Of a stretch of DNA of 64,000 nucleotides, positions 56,785 to 64,000 are shown piece after piece. Origin of the DNA: Agaribacillus aureus (GTDB lineage: Bacteria > Bacteroidota > Bacteroidia > Cytophagales > Cyclobacteriaceae); NCBI GenBank assembly GCA_030442055.1, contig JAUJEB010000006.1:248001-312000 (forward strand), read 5' to 3'. Below the pieces are notes generated by a model. It ran no database searches, was not told where the DNA came from, and saw nothing but the letters and a program-made list of their open reading frames with translations. Positions within the stretch are counted from its first letter, which is position 1; the number at the start of each line of letters is the position of its first letter. The position numbers were made by a program, and so were the translations under genes.

Positions 56785-57837
56785 ATGGGACATCAGTATA
56801 GTGCTGTACTTTGGAATCGACAGAAAAAAATCTACGACCTGGTTTTGTTGGCTGGTGTCATTGTATACTTACTGGTCTTTATTGTGGTAAGCCAGTTTCT
56901 AAGGCCCGAAATTACGGAAGAAACTTTGATTATAAGAGCTACTGGCTCCCTGGCTTTATTAATGCTACACATTATTCTTGCGATAGGTCCGCTTAGCCGG
57001 TTAAACAATCGGTTTTTGCCATTGCTTTATAACCGGCGGCATCTCGGGGTGAGTATGTTTGTTATAGCGGCAGTTCACGGTGTATTTAGTATTTTGCAAT
57101 TCCACTCATTGGGTAATGCAAATCCATTGGTTTCTGTTTTTTCCTCTAATCTCCAGTATAACAGTTTACAGGAATTTCCATTTCAGACACTTGGTTTTTT
57201 TGCCCTGATCATCTTTTTTATGATGGCAGCCACGAGTCATGACTTTTGGCTGGCCAATTTGGGACCGAAGTTTTGGAAAACGATGCATATGTTGGTTTAT
57301 GTGGCCTATGGTTTAATAATCATGCATGTGATGCTGGGCATTGTACAATCTGAACCCTCCGTGTTGTTAGTTACTTTGCTGGGGGCTGGATTTCTTTTGA
57401 TTGCCGGCTTACACCTTTTGGCAGGTTTTAGAGAATCGAAGTCAGACGTAGAAAAAAGTCCCAACCAGCGAGGGTATATTTTGATAGGACAGGTAAGCGA
57501 AATTCCTGAAAATGCCGCAGTTACTGTGGTCACCAACGGGGAAAAGGTAGCTATATTTAAATATGACGGAAAGGTATCGGCGGTTTCCAATGTGTGTAAG
57601 CACCAAAATGGCCCTTTGGGAGAAGGCAAAATTATAGACGGATGCATCACATGCCCCTGGCATGGATATCAATATTTACCGCACGATGGTTGTTCTCCCC
57701 CTCCTTTTACTGAAAAAGTAGCTACCTACGACATAATATTGGAGGGGGAAAAGGTTTATTTAAATCCTAAACCCTACCCGGAAGGGACAGAGGGAAAACC
57801 GGCCATTATAAAATCAACCTTGAACCAGGATATATGA
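56785..57837 (+). CDS. Ferric-reductase-like transmembrane protein fused to a Rieske [2Fe-2S] domain
   Basis: A 350-residue membrane protein. Six hydrophobic helices (about 18-212) of the ferric-reductase/MsrQ-like fold carry histidines that may bind haem (His62, 86, 98, 152, 168, 181). The C-terminal domain from about 228 has a Rieske cluster site: C271-K-H273 and C290-P-W-H293 (C-x-H and C-x-x-H), with C287 between. It would move electrons across the membrane from haem to the Fe-S cluster or back. It is coupled by a 4-bp overlap to a Cys-motif protein. Electron donor and acceptor are unknown. Confidence 0.88.
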   Translation: MGHQYSAVLWNRQKKIYDLVLLAGVIVYLLVFIVVSQFLRPEITEETLIIRATGSLALLMLHIILAIGPLSRLNNRFLPLLYNRRHLGVSMFVIAAVHGVFSILQFHSLGNANPLVSVFSSNLQYNSLQEFPFQTLGFFALIIFFMMAATSHDFWLANLGPKFWKTMHMLVYVAYGLIIMHVMLGIVQSEPSVLLVTLLGAGFLLIAGLHLLAGFRESKSDVEKSPNQRGYILIGQVSEIPENAAVTVVTNGEKVAIFKYDGKVSAVSNVCKHQNGPLGEGKIIDGCITCPWHGYQYLPHDGCSPPPFTEKVATYDIILEGEKVYLNPKPYPEGTEGKPAIIKSTLNQDI

Positions 57838-58727
57838 AAGAGAACGACTTTTATGTAGGTTACTTACCAAAAGCGCCAAGATCAATGAGCAAGTGGTTGA
57901 AGGCTGTCATTGCCGGCTTGTTGTTGCTGCCTGGTTTTGTAGCTTTAATGGTAGCAGGCAATCAGCATCGTTTTGCTGCCACCAATTTTGAATACGGCCA
58001 ATTAACGGAATTAACAGGGGTTGTTTCGCTTGAGCCCGTACCCAGATTGATCGTGGAGGCAGGCCGCGACCAGCGTGGGGGCGTCATTACCAAATCGGTA
58101 TTATTGGTTAATTTTGGTAAAAGCGGCGTCGAGACAATTTTTCGAAACCTGGAAAAAGAACTGGGCAGGCCGTTAACAAATTTTGAGTTTAACCTAAGGG
58201 GTACCCTGATTTACGGAGAAGGGAAAACGGTATTTGAGTTAACCGATCAGGAAGCTTCTGTGCTGGGCCACAAGATCCTGGACAAAGCCTATGTACCTGT
58301 AAAGACCGTAGCATTGGGAGAACAATCCTTTGAAGGAGAAATTATAGACCCCAAGTGTTATTTCGGCGTTATGAAACCCGGGTTTGGCAAAGTACATCGC
58401 TCTTGCGCTATCCGGTGTATCGCCGGAGGGATTAGCCCCGTCATGGCAACAAAAAATGAAAATGGTGAAAAACAATTTATTTTATTGCTTGCCGATAAAG
58501 GCAAAACAAAGTGGCCATTAATTTCGAGATTGGCCGGTAAACCCATCACTATTAAAGGTGAGCTGAAGCAGGTAGACGACTGGCTGGTATTGCACTATGA
58601 TGACCAACTATTGTATGAGGCGGCTTCCTTTCCCATAATCCCGAATGAATCAGATAAACTGGCCAGGGAGCCTAAACTTCTCGCCGGCCCCAATGCGCTG
58701 GATGCTAACATTGTCCTATGTAATTGA
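57834..58727 (+). CDS. Membrane-anchored protein with conserved Cys/His motif, partner of Rieske fusion
   Basis: A 297-residue protein with one anchor helix (about 22-41) and a large periplasmic domain. A conserved-looking metal- or cofactor-binding segment is D-P-K-C175-Y-F-G-V-M-K-P-G ... H188-R-S-C191-A-I-R-C195-I-A-G-G. It begins inside the Rieske gene's stop (ATGA overlap), so the two are translated together, and it ends the operon. I recognise no named family. A role in handling electrons from the Rieske protein is inferred. Confidence 0.7.
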   Translation: MKENDFYVGYLPKAPRSMSKWLKAVIAGLLLLPGFVALMVAGNQHRFAATNFEYGQLTELTGVVSLEPVPRLIVEAGRDQRGGVITKSVLLVNFGKSGVETIFRNLEKELGRPLTNFEFNLRGTLIYGEGKTVFELTDQEASVLGHKILDKAYVPVKTVALGEQSFEGEIIDPKCYFGVMKPGFGKVHRSCAIRCIAGGISPVMATKNENGEKQFILLLADKGKTKWPLISRLAGKPITIKGELKQVDDWLVLHYDDQLLYEAASFPIIPNESDKLAREPKLLAGPNALDANIVLCN

Positions 58728-58750
58728 AGCCGGGAACTAAACATCACAAC

Positions 58751-60685
58751 CTATCGGCCATTAGGTATTTCAATAGTAAACGTACTTCCTTTTTTAAGCT
58801 GTGTAGAAAGCTTGATAGTGCCGCCTAATTTTTTAATGATCTCTTTTACAATATATAATCCCAATCCGGAGCCGTTGCTTTGTTCGGAAGCCCGGTAGAA
58901 CATTTTGAAAACCTTGTCCTTGTGATCATCATGTATCCCATTGCCATTATCCTGGACCACGATTTTAGCTTTGGAATAGCTGGTTTCTACCGATATCTTT
59001 ATAAACTGGTCATCAACATATGTTTTTTGATATTGAACGGCATTTACCAGTAAATTTTGCAAAGCGTCTTTAATCCTGACCGGATCGGAGTAGAAGGGTG
59101 TCTGGTCGTCAATCACTAATTCTTTGGTAATATTATCCGCGCCTTCAAAATATTGCAGATGCGTAAATATCTCCTCAAATATCTTATTAAAGTCCAGCTT
59201 TTCATAATTTACCACCAGCCGGGAGTTTCTGGAGTAATGGATGATCTTGTTAATGAAATTATCCAGTTTGTTGATACAATCTGTCATTTTATCCAGGTAC
59301 TCATTCTTTTTGGTTTGATCATTCTCGATTTTTGAGATATTGATCAATCCTAGTACGCTGGCCAGTGGCGCCCGCAGGTCGTGGGCGGCTCTGTAAACAA
59401 AATTATCTAACTCGTTATTGATTTTAACCAATTCCTCATTTTTGTCCCGGAGTTTTTCTTCTGAAATTTTTCTGGACTGGATACTTCTCAGGTAAATGGA
59501 TAGCCCCTCGGTCGAGACATAGCCATGTACCTCAAACCACTGCTGTGAGGGTTCTATATATTCTTCAAAATGGATATCAATTTTTTTGTTGAAGGCCTGA
59601 TGAAACTGCTCACGCATTTTGCTGGATTGAGAAAACGCCAGCTCGTCCCAGATCTTTTTCCCTAGTAAGTTTTCCTTTTTTTCATTGAGTAAGATCTCGG
59701 CTTGTTTATTAAGGTAGGTAAACTTCCATTCACTATTAATTATGAACATTGCATCAGTGATGCTCTCCAATATATTGATGCTTCTTTTAGCCGAACTTAA
59801 AAGCTTTTCCTCTGTTTCTTTCTTGTCGGTAATATCCGTTTCAATAATCACATAATTAATTAATTCCTCACTTTCATTGAAGACCGGACTCACGTCCAAA
59901 TGAAGCCAATAAATTGTTCCATTCTTTTTATAGCTTACCGTTTCACCGGTGAATTTTTTGCCGGCGCTTATCATTTGGAGGATGCGCTTATCGAAACCGG
60001 CATAGCTAAAATCTTTCGAGAGATAAAATGGTTTTTCGCCTATACATTCCTCTGTTTTATAGCCGGTTATCTGACAATAACCATTGTTAACCCATTCGAT
60101 GCTGCCGTTGGCATCGGTGATGATCACACCGTTATGTGTTTTAGTGGCCAGCCAGGAGAGTTTGGTTAAATCAAACTGAAGATCCGCAGCTAATTTTTGT
60201 ATGAAAACGGCCACCAGAAAACCTGGCTTAAGTGTATCCAACTGGATCAGAAACTTATCGCGATTCGCAGTTTTAGCCGTTTTGTAGGCGATAAATTGTA
60301 TCGGAGGTTTTTGTCCCTGCAGTGCGAGACCAAATGCATCAAGGAATTGTTTTTCTTCTTGAAATCTAAAACATTTGAGTAGATCCTTGCCTGTCTCCAA
60401 CCCTTTATGCAGGGCCATCGCTCCCGCACTGGATTCTTCAATTTGCAGCTCGTTATCAAGGATTACAAAGGCGCTGGTATTGTTTAATAAAGATTTGTAC
60501 TGGCTTTCGGAATTTTTAATTTTATCAACTTCCAGTTTCTGGAGGGCCAGTTTTTCAGCTAACTTTTTGTTTTTAATTTTTAACTCTTCGTTAGCCTTGC
60601 GTAATTCCTCAGTATCTGGCCCGCTTTTACTTCCTGTCAATGGTTGTTTTCCACGCTTATACTGGTCGTTTACTAGAGACTTCAA
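58751..60685 (-). CDS. PAS-domain sensor histidine kinase
   Basis: A 644-residue soluble kinase. A coiled-coil start (about 20-60) is followed by three PAS-like domains (about 60-170, 175-290 with a PAC-type D-V-S-P-V-F-N-E, and 300-410), then a DHp domain with His in R-A-A-H-D-L-R-A-P and an ATP-binding domain (N-L-L-V-N-A-V-Q-Y, D-N-G-N-G-I, G-L-G-L-Y-I-V-K). It has no membrane segment, so the PAS domains sense cytoplasmic cues. The start is TTG at 60685, with no ATG before the upstream stop at 60715. No response regulator is adjacent. Confidence 0.9.
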   Translation of the reverse strand: MKSLVNDQYKRGKQPLTGSKSGPDTEELRKANEELKIKNKKLAEKLALQKLEVDKIKNSESQYKSLLNNTSAFVILDNELQIEESSAGAMALHKGLETGKDLLKCFRFQEEKQFLDAFGLALQGQKPPIQFIAYKTAKTANRDKFLIQLDTLKPGFLVAVFIQKLAADLQFDLTKLSWLATKTHNGVIITDANGSIEWVNNGYCQITGYKTEECIGEKPFYLSKDFSYAGFDKRILQMISAGKKFTGETVSYKKNGTIYWLHLDVSPVFNESEELINYVIIETDITDKKETEEKLLSSAKRSINILESITDAMFIINSEWKFTYLNKQAEILLNEKKENLLGKKIWDELAFSQSSKMREQFHQAFNKKIDIHFEEYIEPSQQWFEVHGYVSTEGLSIYLRSIQSRKISEEKLRDKNEELVKINNELDNFVYRAAHDLRAPLASVLGLINISKIENDQTKKNEYLDKMTDCINKLDNFINKIIHYSRNSRLVVNYEKLDFNKIFEEIFTHLQYFEGADNITKELVIDDQTPFYSDPVRIKDALQNLLVNAVQYQKTYVDDQFIKISVETSYSKAKIVVQDNGNGIHDDHKDKVFKMFYRASEQSNGSGLGLYIVKEIIKKLGGTIKLSTQLKKGSTFTIEIPNGR

Positions 60686-61139
60686 ACCAAATTTTTCGAT
60701 TAAACCAATAATTTATTTGAACAGGCTAAAAATTATTTCACCTTTCACTTCTGGTAAGCACGCGATTGAAGTAGCCTGTGAATTTTAAAACTATTAACAT
60801 TTGTAAGGGAAAAAAATTAATAATTTTGATAAATAACAAGTATGAAAGGTTTTGGCCGAATTGTCACTTTTTTGTGCTTTTATGAAAATTTGATCTTTAG
60901 TTTTTGCTGCTGGCGGGTTGCTGCGCTTTTATTCCACCCCCTAAACAGGGGAAGTATGGTAGGGGTAAAGCCAAGTAATATGGATGAACTAATTACAACA
61001 TCCTCCGGTAAAGTTAATTTAAGTGCCTGATTTATAGCTTTTAAAAATTAATCGGAGGTTATGGCATGATGCCGTTGTAGGATAGGTCAGCAATTTTTCG
61101 CCGGGCTCGTCGTAGTTATATAGTAATAGGTGGAAACTC
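60686..61139. other. Intergenic region between histidine kinase and DUF4846 genes
   Basis: 454 bp holding the promoters of both flanking genes. A CCCCT/AGGGG hairpin lies at about 60940-60954. A 62-codon frame at 60842-61030 is not supported by composition or context and I do not call it. Confidence 0.4.
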
Positions 61140-62033
61140 ATGAAAATTTCAAAACTAGTCTTATGGGTAGCGGTTATCTCATTTCTTTATGCCGCTTGTA
61201 ACCATAAAAATCACGACACATCCGGTACGGTATCTCCTTTGACAACGCTGACAAGCAATGCAAGTGGGGAAGTGGCCGAAGCTGTTCGGTTGGCACCTGA
61301 GATCGGGGCCATTAAGTTGCCGGGAGGATACAAACGAGTGGAAGCAGCACAGGGCTCCTTTGGCGAATACCTGAGAGGCCTGCAAATTAAGCAGGAAGAT
61401 CATATTGTTAACTTGTATGACGGGAGAAAGAAAGCCAACCAGGGCGCCCACTATTGCATCCTGGATATTGATGTAGGCAACAGGGATTTACAGCAATGTG
61501 CCGATGCGGTTATGAGACTGCGGGCAGAATACCTGTATCAGATGAAAGCCTACGAAAACATATCCTTTAATTTCACCAACGGAGAGCCGGTACCGTTTAA
61601 AAAATATGCGGAGGGTTATCGCGTAAAGGTTAACGGGAACAACCTGTTCTGGAAAAAAAGTACTGGGGCAGACTATTCGTATCCTAATTTTAGAAAATAC
61701 CTGGATCTGATTTTTGCTTATGCAGGTTCCTATTCCCTCGCCAAAGAACTTGACAAAGTCACCGACGTCAATGAAATCCAAATCGGTGATGTAATAATCC
61801 AGGGAGGGTTTCCAGGGCATGCGGTACTGGTCATGGATATAGCCGAACACACGGATACCGGAGAAAAAATATTTTTACTGGCACAAAGTTATATGCCCGC
61901 CCAGGAAATTCACGTGCTGGTAAACCCAAATCAGGTGGGAATAAGTCCTTGGTATTCAATGGGCTATAGCAACCGTATTTATACACCGGAATGGACCTTT
62001 GATAAAACCGATCTCAAAAGATGGCGAGACTAG
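61140..62033 (+). CDS. DUF4846-family lipoprotein
   Basis: A 297-residue lipoprotein (L-Y-A-A-C; Cys20). It matches DUF4846: a G-A-H-Y-C-I-L-D-I-D-V segment, F-T-N-G, G-D-V-I-I-Q-G-G-F-P-G-H-A, a L-A-Q-S-Y-M-P-A-Q-E-I-H block and a C-terminal W-Y ... P-E-W-x-F. The conserved His/Asp/Gln pattern suggests an enzyme, but none is established. It would be envelope-anchored. It is a single gene between a divergent kinase and a convergent MnmD. Confidence 0.85.
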   Translation: MKISKLVLWVAVISFLYAACNHKNHDTSGTVSPLTTLTSNASGEVAEAVRLAPEIGAIKLPGGYKRVEAAQGSFGEYLRGLQIKQEDHIVNLYDGRKKANQGAHYCILDIDVGNRDLQQCADAVMRLRAEYLYQMKAYENISFNFTNGEPVPFKKYAEGYRVKVNGNNLFWKKSTGADYSYPNFRKYLDLIFAYAGSYSLAKELDKVTDVNEIQIGDVIIQGGFPGHAVLVMDIAEHTDTGEKIFLLAQSYMPAQEIHVLVNPNQVGISPWYSMGYSNRIYTPEWTFDKTDLKRWRD

Positions 62034-62051
62034 CGAATGGTCAAATGATCG

Positions 62052-62735
62052 TTAATTTTTAGTGGCGCGTACCATTTCTTTTTTGCCCGGAGGTCCGGGT
62101 AAAGTTTCCACCTGTAGTTCCAGCGCTAGAAGATCCCGCTTAAATTGTCCCCTGGCGCAATAGGTGACTAAAATTCCACCTTGGGTAAGAAAGCCCGTTA
62201 CTTTTTTGATTATCTGATAGGTCCATAATTCCGATTGTTTGGAAGGGGCGAATGCATCGAAATATATTAATTCAAACGACCGGTCAGGTTGATAATTTTG
62301 AAGCGTTATTTTTTGCTTGTGTAGCGTGAAATTGCCGGTTATTGGCACTGACTTATGCCAGGTGCTGGTATGTATTGTTTTGAAAAGCTGCTTTTCCTGT
62401 TCATTTTTCAAATAGTTTGTGTAATTCAGGTTTTCTATTAATTCCGGATCGAGCGGGAAGGGTTCGAGGCTATGATAATTGACTACATTACTTTTCCCAA
62501 GTAGCTTTTGAACGGTAAGTATGGCATTAAGCCCTGTTCCGAAACCAATCTCTAATAAGTTAATAGTTGGGGGATTGCCGGTATTTAATAAGTGTTCCAG
62601 ACCCGAGGTTATAAATACATGGTTTGACTCCTGCCAGGCGCCGTGAAAAGAATGGTATGTTTCATTAATATTTTTTAGATAAATCGTATGAGAACCATCC
62701 TCTGTGACAATGATTTTTGGTTGCGAGTCCGACAT
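62052..62735 (-). CDS. mnmD: tRNA 5-methylaminomethyl-2-thiouridine methyltransferase MnmD
   Basis: A 227-residue SAM-dependent methyltransferase that finishes the mnm5s2U modification at wobble position 34 of tRNA. It has the SAM site E-I-G-F-G-T-G-L-N-A-I, Y-F-D-A-F-A-P-S-K-Q-S-E-L-W and a C-terminal P-G-P-P-G-K-K-E-M-V-R-A. It lacks the FAD oxidase half of the bifunctional MnmC, as in most Bacteroidota. Its start abuts the ispF stop, implying a shared transcript. Confidence 0.93.
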   Translation of the reverse strand: MSDSQPKIIVTEDGSHTIYLKNINETYHSFHGAWQESNHVFITSGLEHLLNTGNPPTINLLEIGFGTGLNAILTVQKLLGKSNVVNYHSLEPFPLDPELIENLNYTNYLKNEQEKQLFKTIHTSTWHKSVPITGNFTLHKQKITLQNYQPDRSFELIYFDAFAPSKQSELWTYQIIKKVTGFLTQGGILVTYCARGQFKRDLLALELQVETLPGPPGKKEMVRATKN

Positions 62736-63215
62736 TTACTTTTTATAGATTAAAACAGTCGCATAGGCAGAAACACCTTCTTTCCGGCCCACAAACCCCA
62801 GTTTTTCGGTTGTTGTGGCTTTTACCGATATGTTGTCCATATCGGTTCCAATGACCCCGGCCAGGCATGTTTTTATATCCGGTATATAAGGATTCAGCTT
62901 TGGCGCCTGCAGGCATACGGTGGTATCTATGTTTCCTACTTCATAGCCTTTGTCCCGAATTAATTCCAACGTTTTTTTTAGCAGAATTTTACTGTCAATA
63001 CCTTTGTACTGGGCGTCTTTATCGGAAAAATGAAAACCAATATCCCTTAAATTGGCTGCTCCCAATAGGGCATCGCAAATGACATGAATCAAGACGTCGG
63101 CATCCGAATGACCGACGGCTCCATGCGTGTGATCAATTTGAATTCCTCCTAACCAAAAGGGATGCCCTTCCTTTAGTTGGTGAACATCATATCCCTGTCC
63201 AACGCGTATATTCAT
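62736..63215 (-). CDS. ispF: 2-C-methyl-D-erythritol 2,4-cyclodiphosphate synthase
   Basis: A 159-residue IspF, the fifth step of the non-mevalonate isoprenoid pathway, which cyclises CDP-ME-2-phosphate with release of CMP. Metal-binding residues are D10-V-H12 (G-Q-G-Y-D-V-H) and the later H in V-L-I-H-V. Other conserved blocks are G-H-S-D-A-D-V and L-R-D-I-G-F-H-F-S-D. Length matches the family. It lies between an M16 peptidase gene and mnmD on the minus strand. Confidence 0.97.
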   Translation of the reverse strand: MNIRVGQGYDVHQLKEGHPFWLGGIQIDHTHGAVGHSDADVLIHVICDALLGAANLRDIGFHFSDKDAQYKGIDSKILLKKTLELIRDKGYEVGNIDTTVCLQAPKLNPYIPDIKTCLAGVIGTDMDNISVKATTTEKLGFVGRKEGVSAYATVLIYKK

Positions 63216-63238
63216 AATGTTTGTTTTGAGGTACTGAA

Positions 63239-64000
63239 TTAATTTTGAGAATGATAATGGATGGTTGAGCAGTTTTCAGGTACCAATACTTTACTGGCCA
63301 TCGATTTTACTTCTTCAACGGTTACGGATTGTATTTTTTGGGATTCCTTATTGACCAGTTCAGCATCTCCAAGGTTAGCGGCGAAAGCAAGGTTCAGCGC
63401 CTGGTTTAGCAACTCCATTTCAGAGAATTGCAAGGTAGATTCTGCCTGATTTTTAACTTTCAGCAATTCACTTTGTTCTATCGCCTCGGATTTAAACTCA
63501 TCGATAACTTCCTGTAAGGCGGCGTCGGCCGTTTCAAGGCTGACATTATTGTTCAACATGCCTGAGATCACCAGCAAACCCGGGTCTACCGAACCGGTGA
63601 TATAGGTATTCAGTTTATTAAACAATTTCCGCTCTTTAATCAGTTGGCGATAAAATCTGGAAGAATTACCGCGACCCAGCATATCTCCAACGAGGTCTGC
63701 CTGGTAGTACCCCGAGGATAATTTTTCAGGCATGTGATAAACTTTGTAGATAGCGTTCAGTGGAACGTCTGCGGTTAGGTTTAAATGTCTTGGGGCTAGT
63801 TGCTTGGGTTCTTTAACTAAATCTCTTTTGTATGCCTCTCCCGCCGGAATCGGATCAAACCATTTTTCGGAAAGTTTCTTTACCTCGTCTGTTTTGACGT
63901 TGCCGGCCACCACCATCGTGGCATTGTTGGGTCGATAAAATTTAAAAAAAAAGGATCTGACATCCTCTAAAGTCGCATTTTCGATGTGGGAGATGTCTTT
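63239..64000 (-). CDS. M16-family peptidase, C-terminal part (continues past the window)
   Basis: The frame is open to the right edge, so the N-terminal catalytic half lies outside. The visible part begins in H-I-E-N-A-T-L-E-D-V, then F-Y-R-P-N-N-A-T-M-V-V-A-G-N-V, typical of the M16 core, followed by the second M16 domain (Y-H-M-P-E-K-L, G-R-G-N-S-S-R-F-Y). The zinc motif H-x-x-E-H is not in view, so activity cannot be judged. M16 peptidases process peptides or outer-membrane cargo. Confidence 0.85.
   Translation of the reverse strand, partial: KDISHIENATLEDVRSFFFKFYRPNNATMVVAGNVKTDEVKKLSEKWFDPIPAGEAYKRDLVKEPKQLAPRHLNLTADVPLNAIYKVYHMPEKLSSGYYQADLVGDMLGRGNSSRFYRQLIKERKLFNKLNTYITGSVDPGLLVISGMLNNNVSLETADAALQEVIDEFKSEAIEQSELLKVKNQAESTLQFSEMELLNQALNLAFAANLGDAELVNKESQKIQSVTVEEVKSMASKVLVPENCSTIHYHSQN

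Noticed and set aside
60842-61030. 62-codon plus-strand frame
   Set aside because: Cys/Trp-rich random-looking translation, no promoter or neighbour support.
1-64000. CRISPR arrays, tRNA/rRNA genes, complete insertion sequences
   Set aside because: No regularly spaced repeats, cloverleaf-like sequences or transposase reading frames were seen on either strand.

Overview
The window is a piece of a Bacteroidota chromosome, most likely from a marine or algal-polysaccharide-degrading member of the Cytophagales. The evidence is a SusC/SusD pair with a FecR anti-sigma factor and an ECF sigma factor, a T9SS-type C-terminal domain, DUF4249 and DUF4846 lipoproteins, a LytS/LytTR pair, 'permease prefix' ABC permeases under a PadR regulator, weak Shine-Dalgarno sequences and a TAnnTTTG-type promoter. 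The taxon is inferred from gene content only.

Left part (1-21,250): a fragment of a secreted protein (two lectin-like repeats plus a T9SS sorting domain) is followed by a roughly 20-kb polysaccharide utilisation locus (PUL), all on the minus strand. In transcription order it holds an ECF sigma factor, a FecR anti-sigma factor, SusC (with a signalling STN domain), SusD, a hairpin terminator, an FG-GAP/ASPIC lipoprotein, four sulfatases, a GH36/GH27-like glycosidase lipoprotein, a fifth sulfatase and an AraC regulator. The five sulfatases all carry the Cys-type formylglycine motif, so the likely substrate is a heavily sulfated, probably galactose-containing glycan. SusC/D would bind and import oligosaccharides, SusC would signal through FecR to the sigma factor, and the lipoprotein and periplasmic enzymes would desulfate and cleave the imported material.

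21,250-30,500: a decayed TonB-receptor fragment, two convergent Tat-exported enolase-superfamily enzymes (possibly sugar-acid dehydratases linked to the PUL), a sterol-desaturase-family membrane hydroxylase, an OMP_b-brl_3-type TonB receptor, and a divergently transcribed LytS-type kinase/LytTR regulator operon.

30,500-44,500: four tandem paralogous FtsX/MacB-like permeases of about 870 aa preceded by a PadR regulator. Next comes a compact, AT-rich type II restriction-modification system (controller, D12-class adenine methylase, PD-(D/E)XK nuclease) that looks horizontally acquired.

44,500-64,000: a TonB receptor/DUF4249 pair, a solitary acyl carrier protein, an NtrY/NtrC-like two-component system, pyruvate carboxylase, two small uncharacterised genes, a four-gene operon encoding a ferric-reductase-like/Rieske fusion and a Cys-motif partner, a PAS histidine kinase, a DUF4846 lipoprotein, MnmD, IspF and the end of an M16 peptidase. 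No tRNA, rRNA, CRISPR array or intact insertion sequence was recognised.
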